64,000 nt of DNA, from assembly GCA_026874595.1 (NCBI GenBank), contig JAPPUL010000095.1, positions 866,001 to 930,000 on the forward strand, read 5' to 3'. A model generated the notes under the pieces. It did not search any database, was not told the DNA's origin, and was given only the letters and a program-made list of their open reading frames with translations. The stretch is from Sipunculus nudus (Eukaryota; Annelida; Sipuncula; Golfingiida; Sipunculidae). Of this stretch, positions 35,903 through 45,933 are shown piece by piece (the first letter of the stretch is position 1; each line of letters starts with the position of its first letter). Position numbers and translations under genes: made by a program.

Positions 35903-37405
35903 GTGTCAGATTCAAAAGACTTACAAAAAGAACTTGGGAAACTACTAAAAACATACACCGAACAAGTAAACTCCGCAAATGCTCCCGTAGAAACACCAAA
36001 TATGGGTGAAGACAGGAGTAATAAGGAATATAAAATAAATTTCAACTTACTGCCAAAAGAGCTTGAAAGTTATTTAAGAGAGTATGTTATTGGACAAGAG
36101 GACTCAATAAGCACTATAGCAACAAAGATTTGTACTCATTTTCACAGGATGTATTACGAACAAGAAAATCCTAATGAAGAGCCTATTGTTGGTAATATTA
36201 AAAGTAATATTCTTTTAATTGGACCAACGGGTGTTGGCAAAACTTATATTATAAAACTTATTGCAGATAAAATAGGGGTACCATTTGTAAAGGCTGATGC
36301 TACAAAGTTTAGTGAAACTGGATATGTAGGCGGCGATGTTGAGGATTTGGTACGTGAGCTTGTACGTAAGGCTAATGGGCAGGTTGAGCTTGCTGAATAC
36401 GGTATAATATACATAGACGAGATAGACAAAATCGCCTCTATAACAAGCAGTCATAATCCTGATATATCTCGCTCTGGTGTTCAAAGAAATCTTTTAAAGA
36501 TTATGGAAGAGAGCGAAGTTGATATTAAAAACCCTTTTGACATAAGCTCTCAAATGGAAATCATAATGGAGGCACAGCAAAAAAAGAATATACAACGCAA
36601 AAAGATAAACACAAAAAATATATTATTTATAATGAGCGGTGCTTTTAACGGGATAGAGGAGTTAATAGGAAAACGTCTTAATTTACGCAGTGTTGGATTT
36701 AGTCAAGAAAAGACCTCTCAAGATAAAAAAAACATAACAAAGGATTTATTAAAACATATAAAACAAGATGATTTAATTGAGTATGGTTTTGAATCTGAGT
36801 TTGTAGGGCGACTGCCTGTTCTTAGCGTACTTGACACACTAACAGAAGATGATTTTTATAAGATACTAAAAAATCCAAAGTCTTCAGTAACCATGAATAA
36901 GAAAAGAGATTTCAAATCATACGGCATAACATTAAATTTTGAAGATGAGGCACTAAAATTAGTATCAAAACTTGCCTCAGGAGAGAAAACAGGAGCACGA
37001 AGTCTTGTTAGTCTAATTGAAGAGAAACTTGTTACATTTGAAAAGAATTTACCATCAACAGAGATAAATGAGCTACTGGTAACAAAAGAGTTAATAGAAA
37101 ATCCGAGATTAACACTAAATAAGCTGTTGCTTAAAGAGGATATTGATAGGATAAGAGAAGATTTTAAAGAACATAATATAAATTTAAGTTTTGACGTTGA
37201 GGCACTCACTGAAATAGCTAGTCAATCACAAATAGAAAATTTAACACCATATGAATACTGCACAAAGGTGTTAAAAGATTATAAATACGGGCTTAAATTG
37301 CTTGAGGAGCGGAATTTTGAAGTAACAAAGGACGTAATTATAAATCACAAAGAATATCTTGATAGTTTTATAAAAAGCACGTATAAAAGCCGAAAAAAGC
37401 TATAA
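35903..37405 (+). CDS. ClpX-like AAA+ ATPase lacking the zinc domain
   Basis: A 500-residue protein starting at GTG. Residues about 60-400 match ClpX/HslU: YVIGQEDS, Walker A GPTGVGKT, the pore loop ETGYVGGDVEDLV, Walker B IIYIDEIDKIA, SGAFNGIEELI, FVGRLPVL and GARSL (sensor II Arg). The RSVGF segment corresponds to the ClpX loop that docks on ClpP (IGF). The N-terminal Cys4 zinc domain of ClpX is absent, and about 100 extra residues follow the AAA+ core. No clpP or hslV is nearby. It is probably a paralogous unfoldase; the partner is unknown. Confidence 0.85.
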   Translation: MSDSKDLQKELGKLLKTYTEQVNSANAPVETPNMGEDRSNKEYKINFNLLPKELESYLREYVIGQEDSISTIATKICTHFHRMYYEQENPNEEPIVGNIKSNILLIGPTGVGKTYIIKLIADKIGVPFVKADATKFSETGYVGGDVEDLVRELVRKANGQVELAEYGIIYIDEIDKIASITSSHNPDISRSGVQRNLLKIMEESEVDIKNPFDISSQMEIIMEAQQKKNIQRKKINTKNILFIMSGAFNGIEELIGKRLNLRSVGFSQEKTSQDKKNITKDLLKHIKQDDLIEYGFESEFVGRLPVLSVLDTLTEDDFYKILKNPKSSVTMNKKRDFKSYGITLNFEDEALKLVSKLASGEKTGARSLVSLIEEKLVTFEKNLPSTEINELLVTKELIENPRLTLNKLLLKEDIDRIREDFKEHNINLSFDVEALTEIASQSQIENLTPYEYCTKVLKDYKYGLKLLEERNFEVTKDVIINHKEYLDSFIKSTYKSRKKL

Positions 37406-37443
37406 ACGACAAAAGTTCGTTATGTTGAGTAAACCTTCAGATT

Positions 37444-40400
37444 ATGCGCAAAATCCTTATAGGCGTTGTAGTAAAGATATGTATATTTTTAGTGTTGCTC
37501 TTGGTATATGCAAACAAAAGTTACGTACAAACGGTGTCAAAAGTCCGAGCAGATCGCCAAAAGATACTATCGTTGATAGAGAAGGAGAGTAGGGCAAAGA
37601 TAGAGGAAGCTCTTAATGTCTTTGACACAAGGACATTAAAGGAGTTTTTATCTGCCTTTGATCTTTTAAAGACAGAGAAGACAAAAAAAGAGTTAATAAA
37701 TCGGATAATAAAAGAACTGCCAATAATTCTAAAACGTAAGGATGAGCTTAAGCTACCTTTTTTAAAGCGTTCATGGAATAAACTAAACGAAAAATATAGC
37801 AAAACAATACCAAGCGCCTCAAAGACAATAGATTTCATAATATACGAAGCGGCACGAATTCTTTATGTAAACAAACCCGACAAGAAAGGCTACAAACACA
37901 TAATACTCTTTGGCAAGGTAAAATTAGAGCTTGCAAACTATACCTTAAAATCAGATACAATAGTCATAAGAATAAACAATAAAGAACAGCCAATAGAAGC
38001 ATATGCCTATGGTAATATAGTAATAAACGAAGGCTCTAACGTGATAACTGGCCGTAAGATATATTTCTTTCCAAAAATAGACCGAGCTATAATAGTCCAA
38101 CCAAGAGCGTATTTCAAACCATTTTACATAGGGGCAAAGGAGGGGAAACGAGTTGCAGCTGATAAATACAATTTTTCAAAAGGCTATATTACTACAGACA
38201 ATGTAAAGCATTTACATTATAAATTAGCCTTTGATCAAGCTTGGTATTATAATGATGAATTTGTCTGGTTACACGGTGCAACGTATGTAGTTGGACAGAC
38301 AAATATGTTTTGGGCGCCAATACTATTCAGGTCAAGCGTACTAACTGGGGTTTTGACATCTCTTGGTTACGAAGACGGGATAGGATGGTATACAAACAAT
38401 ACGCTATATTATATTCCTGGCCAATCCATTCAAGAAACACGTAAAAAGCGAACAAAGTCTATAACGGGGGCTCCACTAGGCCTTAAGTTCATGCTGGATT
38501 ATTATCAAAGGCTGGGAGTTTATTTTGGTAATGATTTCATATTCAATAAGTATGGTCTTAATATCCAAACTAATTTTGGGCTTGCTTATGACCGGTCATT
38601 AGATTATATAAATGGCAACTTTACAAACTCTTTTGATCATATTGGGAATGACGGCATTCCAGATGAGACAAACAATTTTAGATGGAGTGCGGATATGAAA
38701 GTTAGTTATGATTTAATAAAGAGTGGTAATGCAAGTAGCAGCTTAAATTTATCATTTAAAACCCAAAGTGATCCTGCGTTTAAGAAACATTTTGCAAGCC
38801 GTAGGATAGAGAACTTCACATTGTTTGATGTCTTTAATTTATATAATAAGGAGACACTAAACACGATAGTGGGATTTAGTGGTAGTGAACACCAGAAGCT
38901 TGATTTTGGTATAAAATCACGATTGTATAATCTAGCTTTTGATATAGGCGGTAATTTAAATTATCTTTTACAATACGATTTAACAGATCCTAGTAAATTG
39001 CCATTAAATCCATATGCAACCAAATCGTACAAACAATATCTAAGTAGCATTATTTTCCCGAAGATAGATGTTAGTTATAGTCATTCATTTCAGTTGATAG
39101 GCAAAAAGAGAAAAAAAGAAACGGTAAAAAAGGAAAAGGAAGAGCCAAAAGAATATGTAAAGACGTTATTAGAAGATTTAGAGAGTAAGACAAGCACAAA
39201 AGACAGTGAGGCTAAAGATACTGAAGTAAAGATAGAAGACACTAAAGAAAAAGAGGAAGATGCTGACAATCGCAGTGAATATGAAAAGATACTTGACAAA
39301 ATAGAGCAAGATGAGAATCTGATTCTAAGCCTACCACTTACTATAAGTGTAGGAAGCTCTTTAAACGAGACAAAACGCTATACGACAGGAACTACAAACA
39401 TTCTAATATCAGACATATTTACATCAAATAGCAACGTGAATGTAAATCTCCCATTTAGTCTTTCCTATAAGTTTCTAAAATTTACGCTCTCAACCTCAGG
39501 ACGTATAATGTATAATATGCGTCAAACAAAAAACGCAACAGTGACCCAAAAAACATACGATGAAGAGTACAGTTTTCCATCATGGAGCAGCACATCAGGG
39601 AGCAGCTTATCCTTTAACTTTTTTGAGGAATATAATTATCTAAAACTGTCGCTAAGCGGTGGCGTTAGCTACTCAAAAGGAGATAGGTTTACAGCCATAA
39701 AGTTTGAAAATGGTGCATACAAAGACACAAGTGGCCGTTCAGAGGGAATATCATACGACGTAAAGTTTTCATTTTTAAAAAGCTCTTTATCTGTAAGCAC
39801 ATCCGATAATTTGTATATAAGCCCACAAGACTTAGATTTAATATCAAACGGCCTTAAAACAAAAGAAGAAGTCCTAAACGATCAGCATGGGAATCTAAGT
39901 GTACAAGCATCAACAAATCCAATAGACGCAATAAAGATAACAAACACGTATTCCTACTCCCGCAAGAGCAAAAAAAACATATCAAATAGCCTAAGCGTAT
40001 ATATAGGTTATACAAAGCCAATAAAACTTGCTCATTGGTTTTATTTCAACTCCATAGGACTTACAAACACATGGTATCATAATTATGAAAACCCAAGAAG
40101 CAATAGTCTAAGAACAAGCTTCAACGTATCCTTTGGAATAACTCGCTACTGGCTATTTAGCTTAAAATTAAGCTCAGTTAACAAAGAGCTTTATAGATAT
40201 AGCGATGAAGATGCAAGCAAGTACGGTCAAACAAGTCGAAACTTCTTTTTAGACCTACTTGACTCCTTTAACTTTTTTGACCAAGAAGCCCGTCAAAGGT
40301 CATTATTCAAACTCGAACAACTTAGCCTATCAATAGCACACGATCTTCACGAATGGATTATAAAGTTTGATTTAAACTTGAGTTTCAAAGAGTTTAGCAA

Positions 40401-40503
40401 AGGAGTATATTATTTTGAGCCTGCTATATATGTATCTTTATATTTAAAAGTCATGCCTTCAATTGCGTATCCAAAGATAGAAAAAGTATTCACAAAACAG
40501 TAA
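37444..40503 (+). CDS. lptD: LPS-assembly protein LptD-like outer membrane protein
   Basis: A 1019-residue protein with an N-terminal signal sequence (KICIFLVLLLVYA). Residues about 135-260 contain an OstA/LptD periplasmic beta-jellyroll-like part (GYKHIILFGKVKLEL..., EAYAYGNIVINEGSNVITG). The C-terminal ~700 residues are rich in alternating strands, as in the LptD barrel that inserts LPS in the outer leaflet. A Lys/Glu-rich low-complexity stretch at about 550-625 interrupts the barrel and is unusual. No lptE is near. The call rests on domain order and length, so 'LptD-like' is safer than a proven LPS exporter. Confidence 0.75.
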   Translation: MRKILIGVVVKICIFLVLLLVYANKSYVQTVSKVRADRQKILSLIEKESRAKIEEALNVFDTRTLKEFLSAFDLLKTEKTKKELINRIIKELPIILKRKDELKLPFLKRSWNKLNEKYSKTIPSASKTIDFIIYEAARILYVNKPDKKGYKHIILFGKVKLELANYTLKSDTIVIRINNKEQPIEAYAYGNIVINEGSNVITGRKIYFFPKIDRAIIVQPRAYFKPFYIGAKEGKRVAADKYNFSKGYITTDNVKHLHYKLAFDQAWYYNDEFVWLHGATYVVGQTNMFWAPILFRSSVLTGVLTSLGYEDGIGWYTNNTLYYIPGQSIQETRKKRTKSITGAPLGLKFMLDYYQRLGVYFGNDFIFNKYGLNIQTNFGLAYDRSLDYINGNFTNSFDHIGNDGIPDETNNFRWSADMKVSYDLIKSGNASSSLNLSFKTQSDPAFKKHFASRRIENFTLFDVFNLYNKETLNTIVGFSGSEHQKLDFGIKSRLYNLAFDIGGNLNYLLQYDLTDPSKLPLNPYATKSYKQYLSSIIFPKIDVSYSHSFQLIGKKRKKETVKKEKEEPKEYVKTLLEDLESKTSTKDSEAKDTEVKIEDTKEKEEDADNRSEYEKILDKIEQDENLILSLPLTISVGSSLNETKRYTTGTTNILISDIFTSNSNVNVNLPFSLSYKFLKFTLSTSGRIMYNMRQTKNATVTQKTYDEEYSFPSWSSTSGSSLSFNFFEEYNYLKLSLSGGVSYSKGDRFTAIKFENGAYKDTSGRSEGISYDVKFSFLKSSLSVSTSDNLYISPQDLDLISNGLKTKEEVLNDQHGNLSVQASTNPIDAIKITNTYSYSRKSKKNISNSLSVYIGYTKPIKLAHWFYFNSIGLTNTWYHNYENPRSNSLRTSFNVSFGITRYWLFSLKLSSVNKELYRYSDEDASKYGQTSRNFFLDLLDSFNFFDQEARQRSLFKLEQLSLSIAHDLHEWIIKFDLNLSFKEFSKGVYYFEPAIYVSLYLKVMPSIAYPKIEKVFTKQ

Positions 40504-40614
40504 CTTGTTTAGTTTTAAGATTGTTTGTTTTATAAAACTATTTGCTTATATTCTATTGATTATTAGATTTAAGTTCTTTATAAAGCAGAAGAAATAGAAA
40601 ATGGAGATAGTACG

Positions 40615-42228
40615 ATGCAACAAAAGATATTGATAGCAGAACCTCTTGCAGTAGAAGGAGTTAAAAGATTAAAAGACGCTGGTAATTTTGAGGTTATAGA
40701 ATCTAAAAAGGTATTAAAAGAAGATGAACTTATAGAGAAGATAGTTGACTTTGATGCAATTATAGTAAGGAGCGGTTCTAAGGTAAGTGCAAAGGTAATA
40801 GAACATGCAAAGAAGTTAAAGATAATAGCGCGAGCAGGAGTAGGTATAGACAATGTAGACGTAAAAGCGGCAACGTCGAAAGGAATACTTGTAATAAACG
40901 CCCCTGCAGGAAATACAACATCAACAGCCGAACAAACTTGGGCATTAATCTTATCGCTTGCCAGAAAGATATCATGGGCCCACCAATCGATATTGGCATC
41001 AAAGTGGGACAGGAAAGCGTATGCAGGGATGCAGCTTAACGGAAAGACTCTTGGGATAATAGGTCTTGGACGTATTGGCACAGAAGTTTTAACTATAGGG
41101 AAAGGATTTGGTATGAATGTAATGGGTTACGATCCTTATTTATCTTTTGAGCAAGCAAAACTACTGGGAGTAACATTATCAACGCTTGAAAAGATATATA
41201 AAGAGGCAGACGTCATAACAATCCATACTCCTTTAAATGCAAATACCAAAAACCTGATAACAAAAAAAGAACTTAGCCAGATGAAAAAAACAGCTTTATT
41301 AATAAATTGTGCACGTGGCGGGATAGTGGTAGAAGAAGATTTAAGTCAGGCATTAAAGGAGAATAAGATAATGGGAGCAGCGTTTGACACATTTGTAAAA
41401 GAGCCACCCTCAGAAGATAATCCTTTAATAAGACTGCCAAACTTCCTATGTACTCCTCATCTTGGCGCAGCGACAAAGGAAGCACAAATAAGCGTCGCAA
41501 TAGAGACAAGCGAGGGTGTTGTCGACTTTTTTAAAAAGGGTATAACAAAAAACGCAATTAACTTCCCATCAATATCGCCGGATATATATGCTAAGAGTAA
41601 GGGATTAATAAGTCTTTGTGAAGCTCTTGGGATAGTTTTAGGATGTATACGTCGTGGCAATATGAAATCATTTGAAATAATATTTTCTGAAGCATTAAAA
41701 GATGCTCCTATACACATCATGAAGCTGTCTGCAGTTAAGGGTTTTCTTGAACCAATACTATCAGAGCAGATAAACTTTATAAATGCCCTAAACATTGCAG
41801 AAGAACGAGGTATTAATGTTAAGGAGTCTTTTACTAAAGTAAGTCCCAAAACCATCTTAACTAAAACTTCAAATGCCAATACTATAATACTTGAGATTGT
41901 AACTGAAGAAGGAAATTACAGAGTCGCGGGGACTGTATACATGGAGGAGACAATACGTATTACTTGTATAAATAGTTATGAGTTTGATTTAGAACCTCAG
42001 GGCGATTGGATAATGGTAGAAAATAAGGATGTTCCTGGAGTTGTTGGCATACTTGGTACTATTCTCGGCAGCAATAAGGTGAATATTGCTACTATGCAAC
42101 TTGGTAGAAAAGAAAAGGGAACTAGTGCGCTGACTTGTATCCGATTGGATGAGCCTCTTCCTCCTGATGTTCTTGAGCAGATTAAAAAGCAAGACGAAAT
42201 AATAGATGTTAAACCTATCGCATTTTAG
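40615..42228 (+). CDS. serA: D-3-phosphoglycerate dehydrogenase
   Basis: A 537-residue NAD enzyme, first step of serine synthesis. Features are IIVRSGSKV, IARAGVGIDNVD, the NAD motif LGIIGLGRIGTEV, NCARGGIV and the catalytic TPHLGAAT His. The long C-terminal part carries an intervening domain and a final ACT domain (MVENKDVPGVVGILGTILG), typical of the long bacterial form. AGGAG-like GGAG precedes the ATG. Confidence 0.94.
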   Translation: MQQKILIAEPLAVEGVKRLKDAGNFEVIESKKVLKEDELIEKIVDFDAIIVRSGSKVSAKVIEHAKKLKIIARAGVGIDNVDVKAATSKGILVINAPAGNTTSTAEQTWALILSLARKISWAHQSILASKWDRKAYAGMQLNGKTLGIIGLGRIGTEVLTIGKGFGMNVMGYDPYLSFEQAKLLGVTLSTLEKIYKEADVITIHTPLNANTKNLITKKELSQMKKTALLINCARGGIVVEEDLSQALKENKIMGAAFDTFVKEPPSEDNPLIRLPNFLCTPHLGAATKEAQISVAIETSEGVVDFFKKGITKNAINFPSISPDIYAKSKGLISLCEALGIVLGCIRRGNMKSFEIIFSEALKDAPIHIMKLSAVKGFLEPILSEQINFINALNIAEERGINVKESFTKVSPKTILTKTSNANTIILEIVTEEGNYRVAGTVYMEETIRITCINSYEFDLEPQGDWIMVENKDVPGVVGILGTILGSNKVNIATMQLGRKEKGTSALTCIRLDEPLPPDVLEQIKKQDEIIDVKPIAF

Positions 42229-42252
42229 AGTTACGCAGTTAAAGCATATTAG

Positions 42253-43017
42253 TCAAATGCCATAAAGCAGCCGATCACCAAGGCTTGACGGTAATCCAGC
42301 TTTATATATTTTCTTTTGAGCTATTGCAATGTCGTATTTAACAAGTCTATATTCAACCGATAATTTGTTTGAATCAAACACGATATACGAGGCCCTATTA
42401 TCACGATCCCTTGGTTGTCCAACGCTTCCAGGATTAATTAGATAATAGGAATCCTTGTTTAAAACAAAGTTATCATAAACTTCATTCCCTTCACTATTAT
42501 AAATAGGAGATGTGGCAATAGCTCCTTCTGGACTTTTACACCATATCTTTTTCTCATGTGTATGCCCATAAAAGCATATTTTAACTGAGTTATTCTCTTT
42601 TATGTACTCTATGTTTTCTTTAACTGCTTCTTCTCCCATGATATACATATTTCTGTCAATAAGTCCGCCATGCACCATGTAAAATTGACTGTCAACTTGT
42701 TCTATATCTTTAAAACTTCGCAATATTTCTTTGTAGGAAGGCTTTAATGTCTTATAAGTCCATCTGGCTGCTATAGATGCAGATAGATTAAAATATAAAC
42801 TCTCACTTACATTAAATGCTGCATAATCGTGGTTACCCAAAATACATATAGGCTCAAATGAGAATAAAAGCTCGCAACACTCATTAGGATTTGCACCATA
42901 CCCTACAATGTCTCCAAGACAAATAACTTTATCATACTTTAATGACTCAATATCCTCAAAAACAGCTCCCAAAGCCTCAAGATTAGAATGAATATCAGAA
43001 AGGATTATATATCTCAT
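42253..43017 (-). CDS. calcineurin-like metallophosphoesterase
   Basis: A 254-residue phosphoesterase of the YfcE/MJ0936-like group. Metal motifs are ILSDIHSN, CLGDIVGYGAN, LGNHD, HGGL and FYGHTH, followed by INPGSVGQPRDRD. Probable phosphodiesterase or phosphatase; substrate unknown. I start at the ATG at 43017 (MRYIILSD) rather than the upstream TTG at 43038. T-rich wobble positions, like other minority-strand genes. Confidence 0.9.
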   Translation of the reverse strand: MRYIILSDIHSNLEALGAVFEDIESLKYDKVICLGDIVGYGANPNECCELLFSFEPICILGNHDYAAFNVSESLYFNLSASIAARWTYKTLKPSYKEILRSFKDIEQVDSQFYMVHGGLIDRNMYIMGEEAVKENIEYIKENNSVKICFYGHTHEKKIWCKSPEGAIATSPIYNSEGNEVYDNFVLNKDSYYLINPGSVGQPRDRDNRASYIVFDSNKLSVEYRLVKYDIAIAQKKIYKAGLPSSLGDRLLYGI

Positions 43018-43245
43018 TTTACAATAAACCCTAGACAAGATATTGTTGGTTTTATACTTAAATTATCAGGTTTATATATTTAATTAAGCACTTTATTTTT
43101 TTAAAGTTATCAAAAAAAAGTTAAACAGCTTATAAGCACTTAGGGATTTATATTAAGCATTATCTTATTTAAAAAAATAGTTCTCATAAGCATATTGATA
43201 TTATATTATAATAATAAAAATGGATGGTTAAGGAGATAATGTTGT

Positions 43246-43923
43246 ATGAACTCTCTTAGTGAGATAACAAAGTGGCATCCTTTATCGTTGCAAAAATGGC
43301 TTCGGGAAATAGACGAAGAAGACTTACTTTTGGTTATGGGACATTTACCTGAAGGGCTTAGACATTTAATAATGGAAAATATATCAACACGTTTACGAAG
43401 TATTATAAGTGCATCGATAAAAAATAAAAATGAACACATATCAAAAAGAATAATAGAAAGAGCAAAAGAACGTATACTTGACGCTGCAAACGAACTTATA
43501 GATATGGGAGAGCTAAGCGAACCTGGTGAAGATTCAGAAGAAAGTATTATAACCCAAAAAACTATACTTCCACCTGTTCTGACCTCAAATAATACAAGCG
43601 AACTTATAAATACTATAACAACATTAAGCGCCTATGCAAAGGAACGCGGAATTCTTGGGCTTGAAGAAACAACTCATCGTATAAAAGATCCTTTTTTGAA
43701 AGAGGCGATAGAACTAGTAATAGATGGTACAGACCCAGATACTACAGAAGAAATATTAAAAAACCGCGTTGAGGCTATAGGCTATTATAGAGATTTGCTA
43801 TATTCTATAATGATAGAAGGGGCACTTGGGATACAATCTGGTGACTCAACATGGGAAATAGAAACAAAGATAAAATCACTACTGCCACCAGAAATGGGAC
43901 AAAGTACAGAAGAAGAAAAATAA
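43246..43923 (+). CDS. FliG C-terminal-like domain fused to a MotA-like cytoplasmic domain
   Basis: A 225-residue soluble protein with no membrane helix. Residues 1-90 resemble the FliG C-terminal (ARM) domain: LREIDEEDLLLVMGHLPEGLRHLIMENISTRL...ANELIDMGEL. Residues about 118-195 align with the MotA stator loop between membrane helices 2 and 3: ITTLSAYAKERGILGLEE, KDPFLKEAIELVIDGTDPDTTEEIL. In MotA this loop contacts FliG. The polar tail replaces MotA helices 3 and 4. An AAGGAG site lies 10 bp upstream of the ATG. No other flagellar gene is in the window. Both assignments are by eye and the joint function is unknown. Confidence 0.6.
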   Translation: MNSLSEITKWHPLSLQKWLREIDEEDLLLVMGHLPEGLRHLIMENISTRLRSIISASIKNKNEHISKRIIERAKERILDAANELIDMGELSEPGEDSEESIITQKTILPPVLTSNNTSELINTITTLSAYAKERGILGLEETTHRIKDPFLKEAIELVIDGTDPDTTEEILKNRVEAIGYYRDLLYSIMIEGALGIQSGDSTWEIETKIKSLLPPEMGQSTEEEK

Positions 43924-43957
43924 ACAAGACTAATACCCTAAGCTAATAACTTAGTAA

Positions 43958-44407
43958 TTATAGCTTTTCAACTTTAATAAGCTTATCACGAGAATCAAAT
44001 CGCTTCCTCTCAACGAGCTTTAGTGAAGCATCATAGCGATTTATATAATAATCAGTCAAAACACCATCTTTATACTTTTCAAAGCGAATAACACGTCCAT
44101 TGACCTTATCATTATATCGTATAGTATGTACTATGTGATATTTGTAATGAATGACCTTTAGTATATTACCGTTAAAATTAGTATATACCTTAAAATAGTT
44201 GGTATAGGTCTCAGACTGCTTTTTAGTGATTCTATCCTTGGGTATAAATTTAATTAGGTTATCATTCTCATAAATCCTATATTTAGAGAAGTACCTAACA
44301 AAAAGACCATTTTCTTTATAATAGTCCCGACAGGATATAATAGAACCAAGCAATATTAAACTAATTATAGTATATGAAAGATAAATCGTTTTACTACGTA
44401 AAAACAT
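43958..44407 (-). CDS. hypothetical lipoprotein
   Basis: About 149 residues. The N-terminus has basic residues, a hydrophobic stretch (IYLSYTIISLILLGSIISC) and a lipobox Cys. The rest is rich in Tyr, Lys and Asp with repeated short strand-like turns (RFEKYKDGVLTDYYINRYD), somewhat like an antitoxin MORN-type or beta-rich exterior domain; not recognised. The ATG at 44407 is preferred over one at 44428 because GAGAG precedes it. Confidence 0.6.
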   Translation of the reverse strand: MFLRSKTIYLSYTIISLILLGSIISCRDYYKENGLFVRYFSKYRIYENDNLIKFIPKDRITKKQSETYTNYFKVYTNFNGNILKVIHYKYHIVHTIRYNDKVNGRVIRFEKYKDGVLTDYYINRYDASLKLVERKRFDSRDKLIKVEKL

Positions 44408-44574
44408 CTGAGCACTCTCTAAATACATATTGATAAACTAAAGCTGCCTTATCATATTCAAAGTATACTAAAGAAAGCTAAAAGGAAGAATTATAAAAAA
44501 TTTTAATTATCTTTAAGCTGCAAAGTCGTCTTTAAAAAAAAAAAGAGTCTTACAAGGAGCGAGGAGATATAAAA

Positions 44575-45930
44575 TTGTCAAAGTTATGGGAAAAGGCGGA
44601 TTATAAGGCAGTTAACAAAACGCTTGAGCGCTATGAGGTGGGGGAGGATTACAAACTTGACCTTGAGCTTATAGAGCTTGATATAAAAGCAACTTATGCG
44701 CATTGCATAATGCTAAAGAGAGTTGGGATACTAAAAAAAGAAGAACTTACTAAAATAAAAGACAGTCTAAAAAGGATTTTGAAAAGAAAAGACAAAATAG
44801 AGCTTAGGATAGAAGATGAGGATATCCACACAAAAGTAGAAAACATGCTTACAAAGGAGCTTGGCGATATAGGTAAGAAGATACACACAGGTCGCAGCCG
44901 AAACGATCAAGTACTTGTTGATTTACGTTTATACATAAAACAAGAGCTATTAGAAGTAACTAAACTTATATTAAGATTAAGTAAAGGGTTAGTTAAATTT
45001 GCCAAAGAGCATGAGTTTGTGCCGATGCCAGGATACACGCACATGCAGCAAGGGATGCCATCTTCGGTAGGGCTTTGGTCCTCATCATTTGTAGAAAATC
45101 TTATAGATGAACTTACTTTATTAAAGAGCTTGTATGAGCTAAATGACATGAGTCCGCTTGGTTCTGGAGCAGGGTATGGGGTATCAATATATCTTGATCG
45201 GGAATTAACACAAAAGCTTCTAGGTTTTAGTCGACTACAAAGTAATGCATTATACTGTGGTAATTCGCGTGGGAAGTTAGAAAGTACGGTTTTAAGCGGT
45301 CTTTCAAGCGTTATGTTGGTACTAAACAAGATAGCATGCGATATACTTTTGTTTACGACAAAAGAGTTTGATTTTTTTGAGATATCAGATGAGATAACTA
45401 CGGGAAGTAGTATTATGCCGCAAAAAAAGAATCTGGACGTACTTGAGTTAATACGCGCTAAAACGTCTAGCATGCTTAGTTTTGAATTTGCAGTCAAAGG
45501 GATAATAAGTTCTTTACCTTCTGGTTATAATAGAGATTTCCAGGAGACAAAAAAGTATCTTATGTCTGGCTTTGGGATGCTCAAAGACTCTCTTTTTTGT
45601 ATGACTTTAGTAATAGACTGCATAAAGCCAAAGGAAAAGCAACTTATACGTGGCCACAGGCGTGATCTTTATGCGGCAGACCATGCTTATAAGCTCGTAA
45701 AGGAGGAGAACATGCCATTTCGCAAAGCATACGCCTATGTGGGCGAGAATCTTTCTAAAATAGAGCTTGAAGATATAAAGGAAGTGATAAAAAAGCGTGA
45801 TACAATAGGCTCAACAGGGAATCTAAATCTTTCTGGCTATAAGTCCGCTATTACTAAATTAGAGAAAGAAAACGATATTAAAACAAAGCAATTTGAAACT
45901 ACCCTAGATGCTATTTGGGATTACGAATAG
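44575..45930 (+). CDS. argH: argininosuccinate lyase
   Basis: A 451-residue fumarase-superfamily enzyme, last step of arginine synthesis. Signature GSSIMPQKKN is at about residues 281-290 with the catalytic Ser loop, and IHTGRSRNDQV and GYTHMQQGMPS are also typical. It starts at TTG after AAGGAGCGAGGAG. Normal length. Separate from argBDF by about 13 kb; argG is not in the window. The HAD gene follows after 3 bp. Confidence 0.95.
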   Translation: MSKLWEKADYKAVNKTLERYEVGEDYKLDLELIELDIKATYAHCIMLKRVGILKKEELTKIKDSLKRILKRKDKIELRIEDEDIHTKVENMLTKELGDIGKKIHTGRSRNDQVLVDLRLYIKQELLEVTKLILRLSKGLVKFAKEHEFVPMPGYTHMQQGMPSSVGLWSSSFVENLIDELTLLKSLYELNDMSPLGSGAGYGVSIYLDRELTQKLLGFSRLQSNALYCGNSRGKLESTVLSGLSSVMLVLNKIACDILLFTTKEFDFFEISDEITTGSSIMPQKKNLDVLELIRAKTSSMLSFEFAVKGIISSLPSGYNRDFQETKKYLMSGFGMLKDSLFCMTLVIDCIKPKEKQLIRGHRRDLYAADHAYKLVKEENMPFRKAYAYVGENLSKIELEDIKEVIKKRDTIGSTGNLNLSGYKSAITKLEKENDIKTKQFETTLDAIWDYE

Positions 45931-45933
45931 CTT

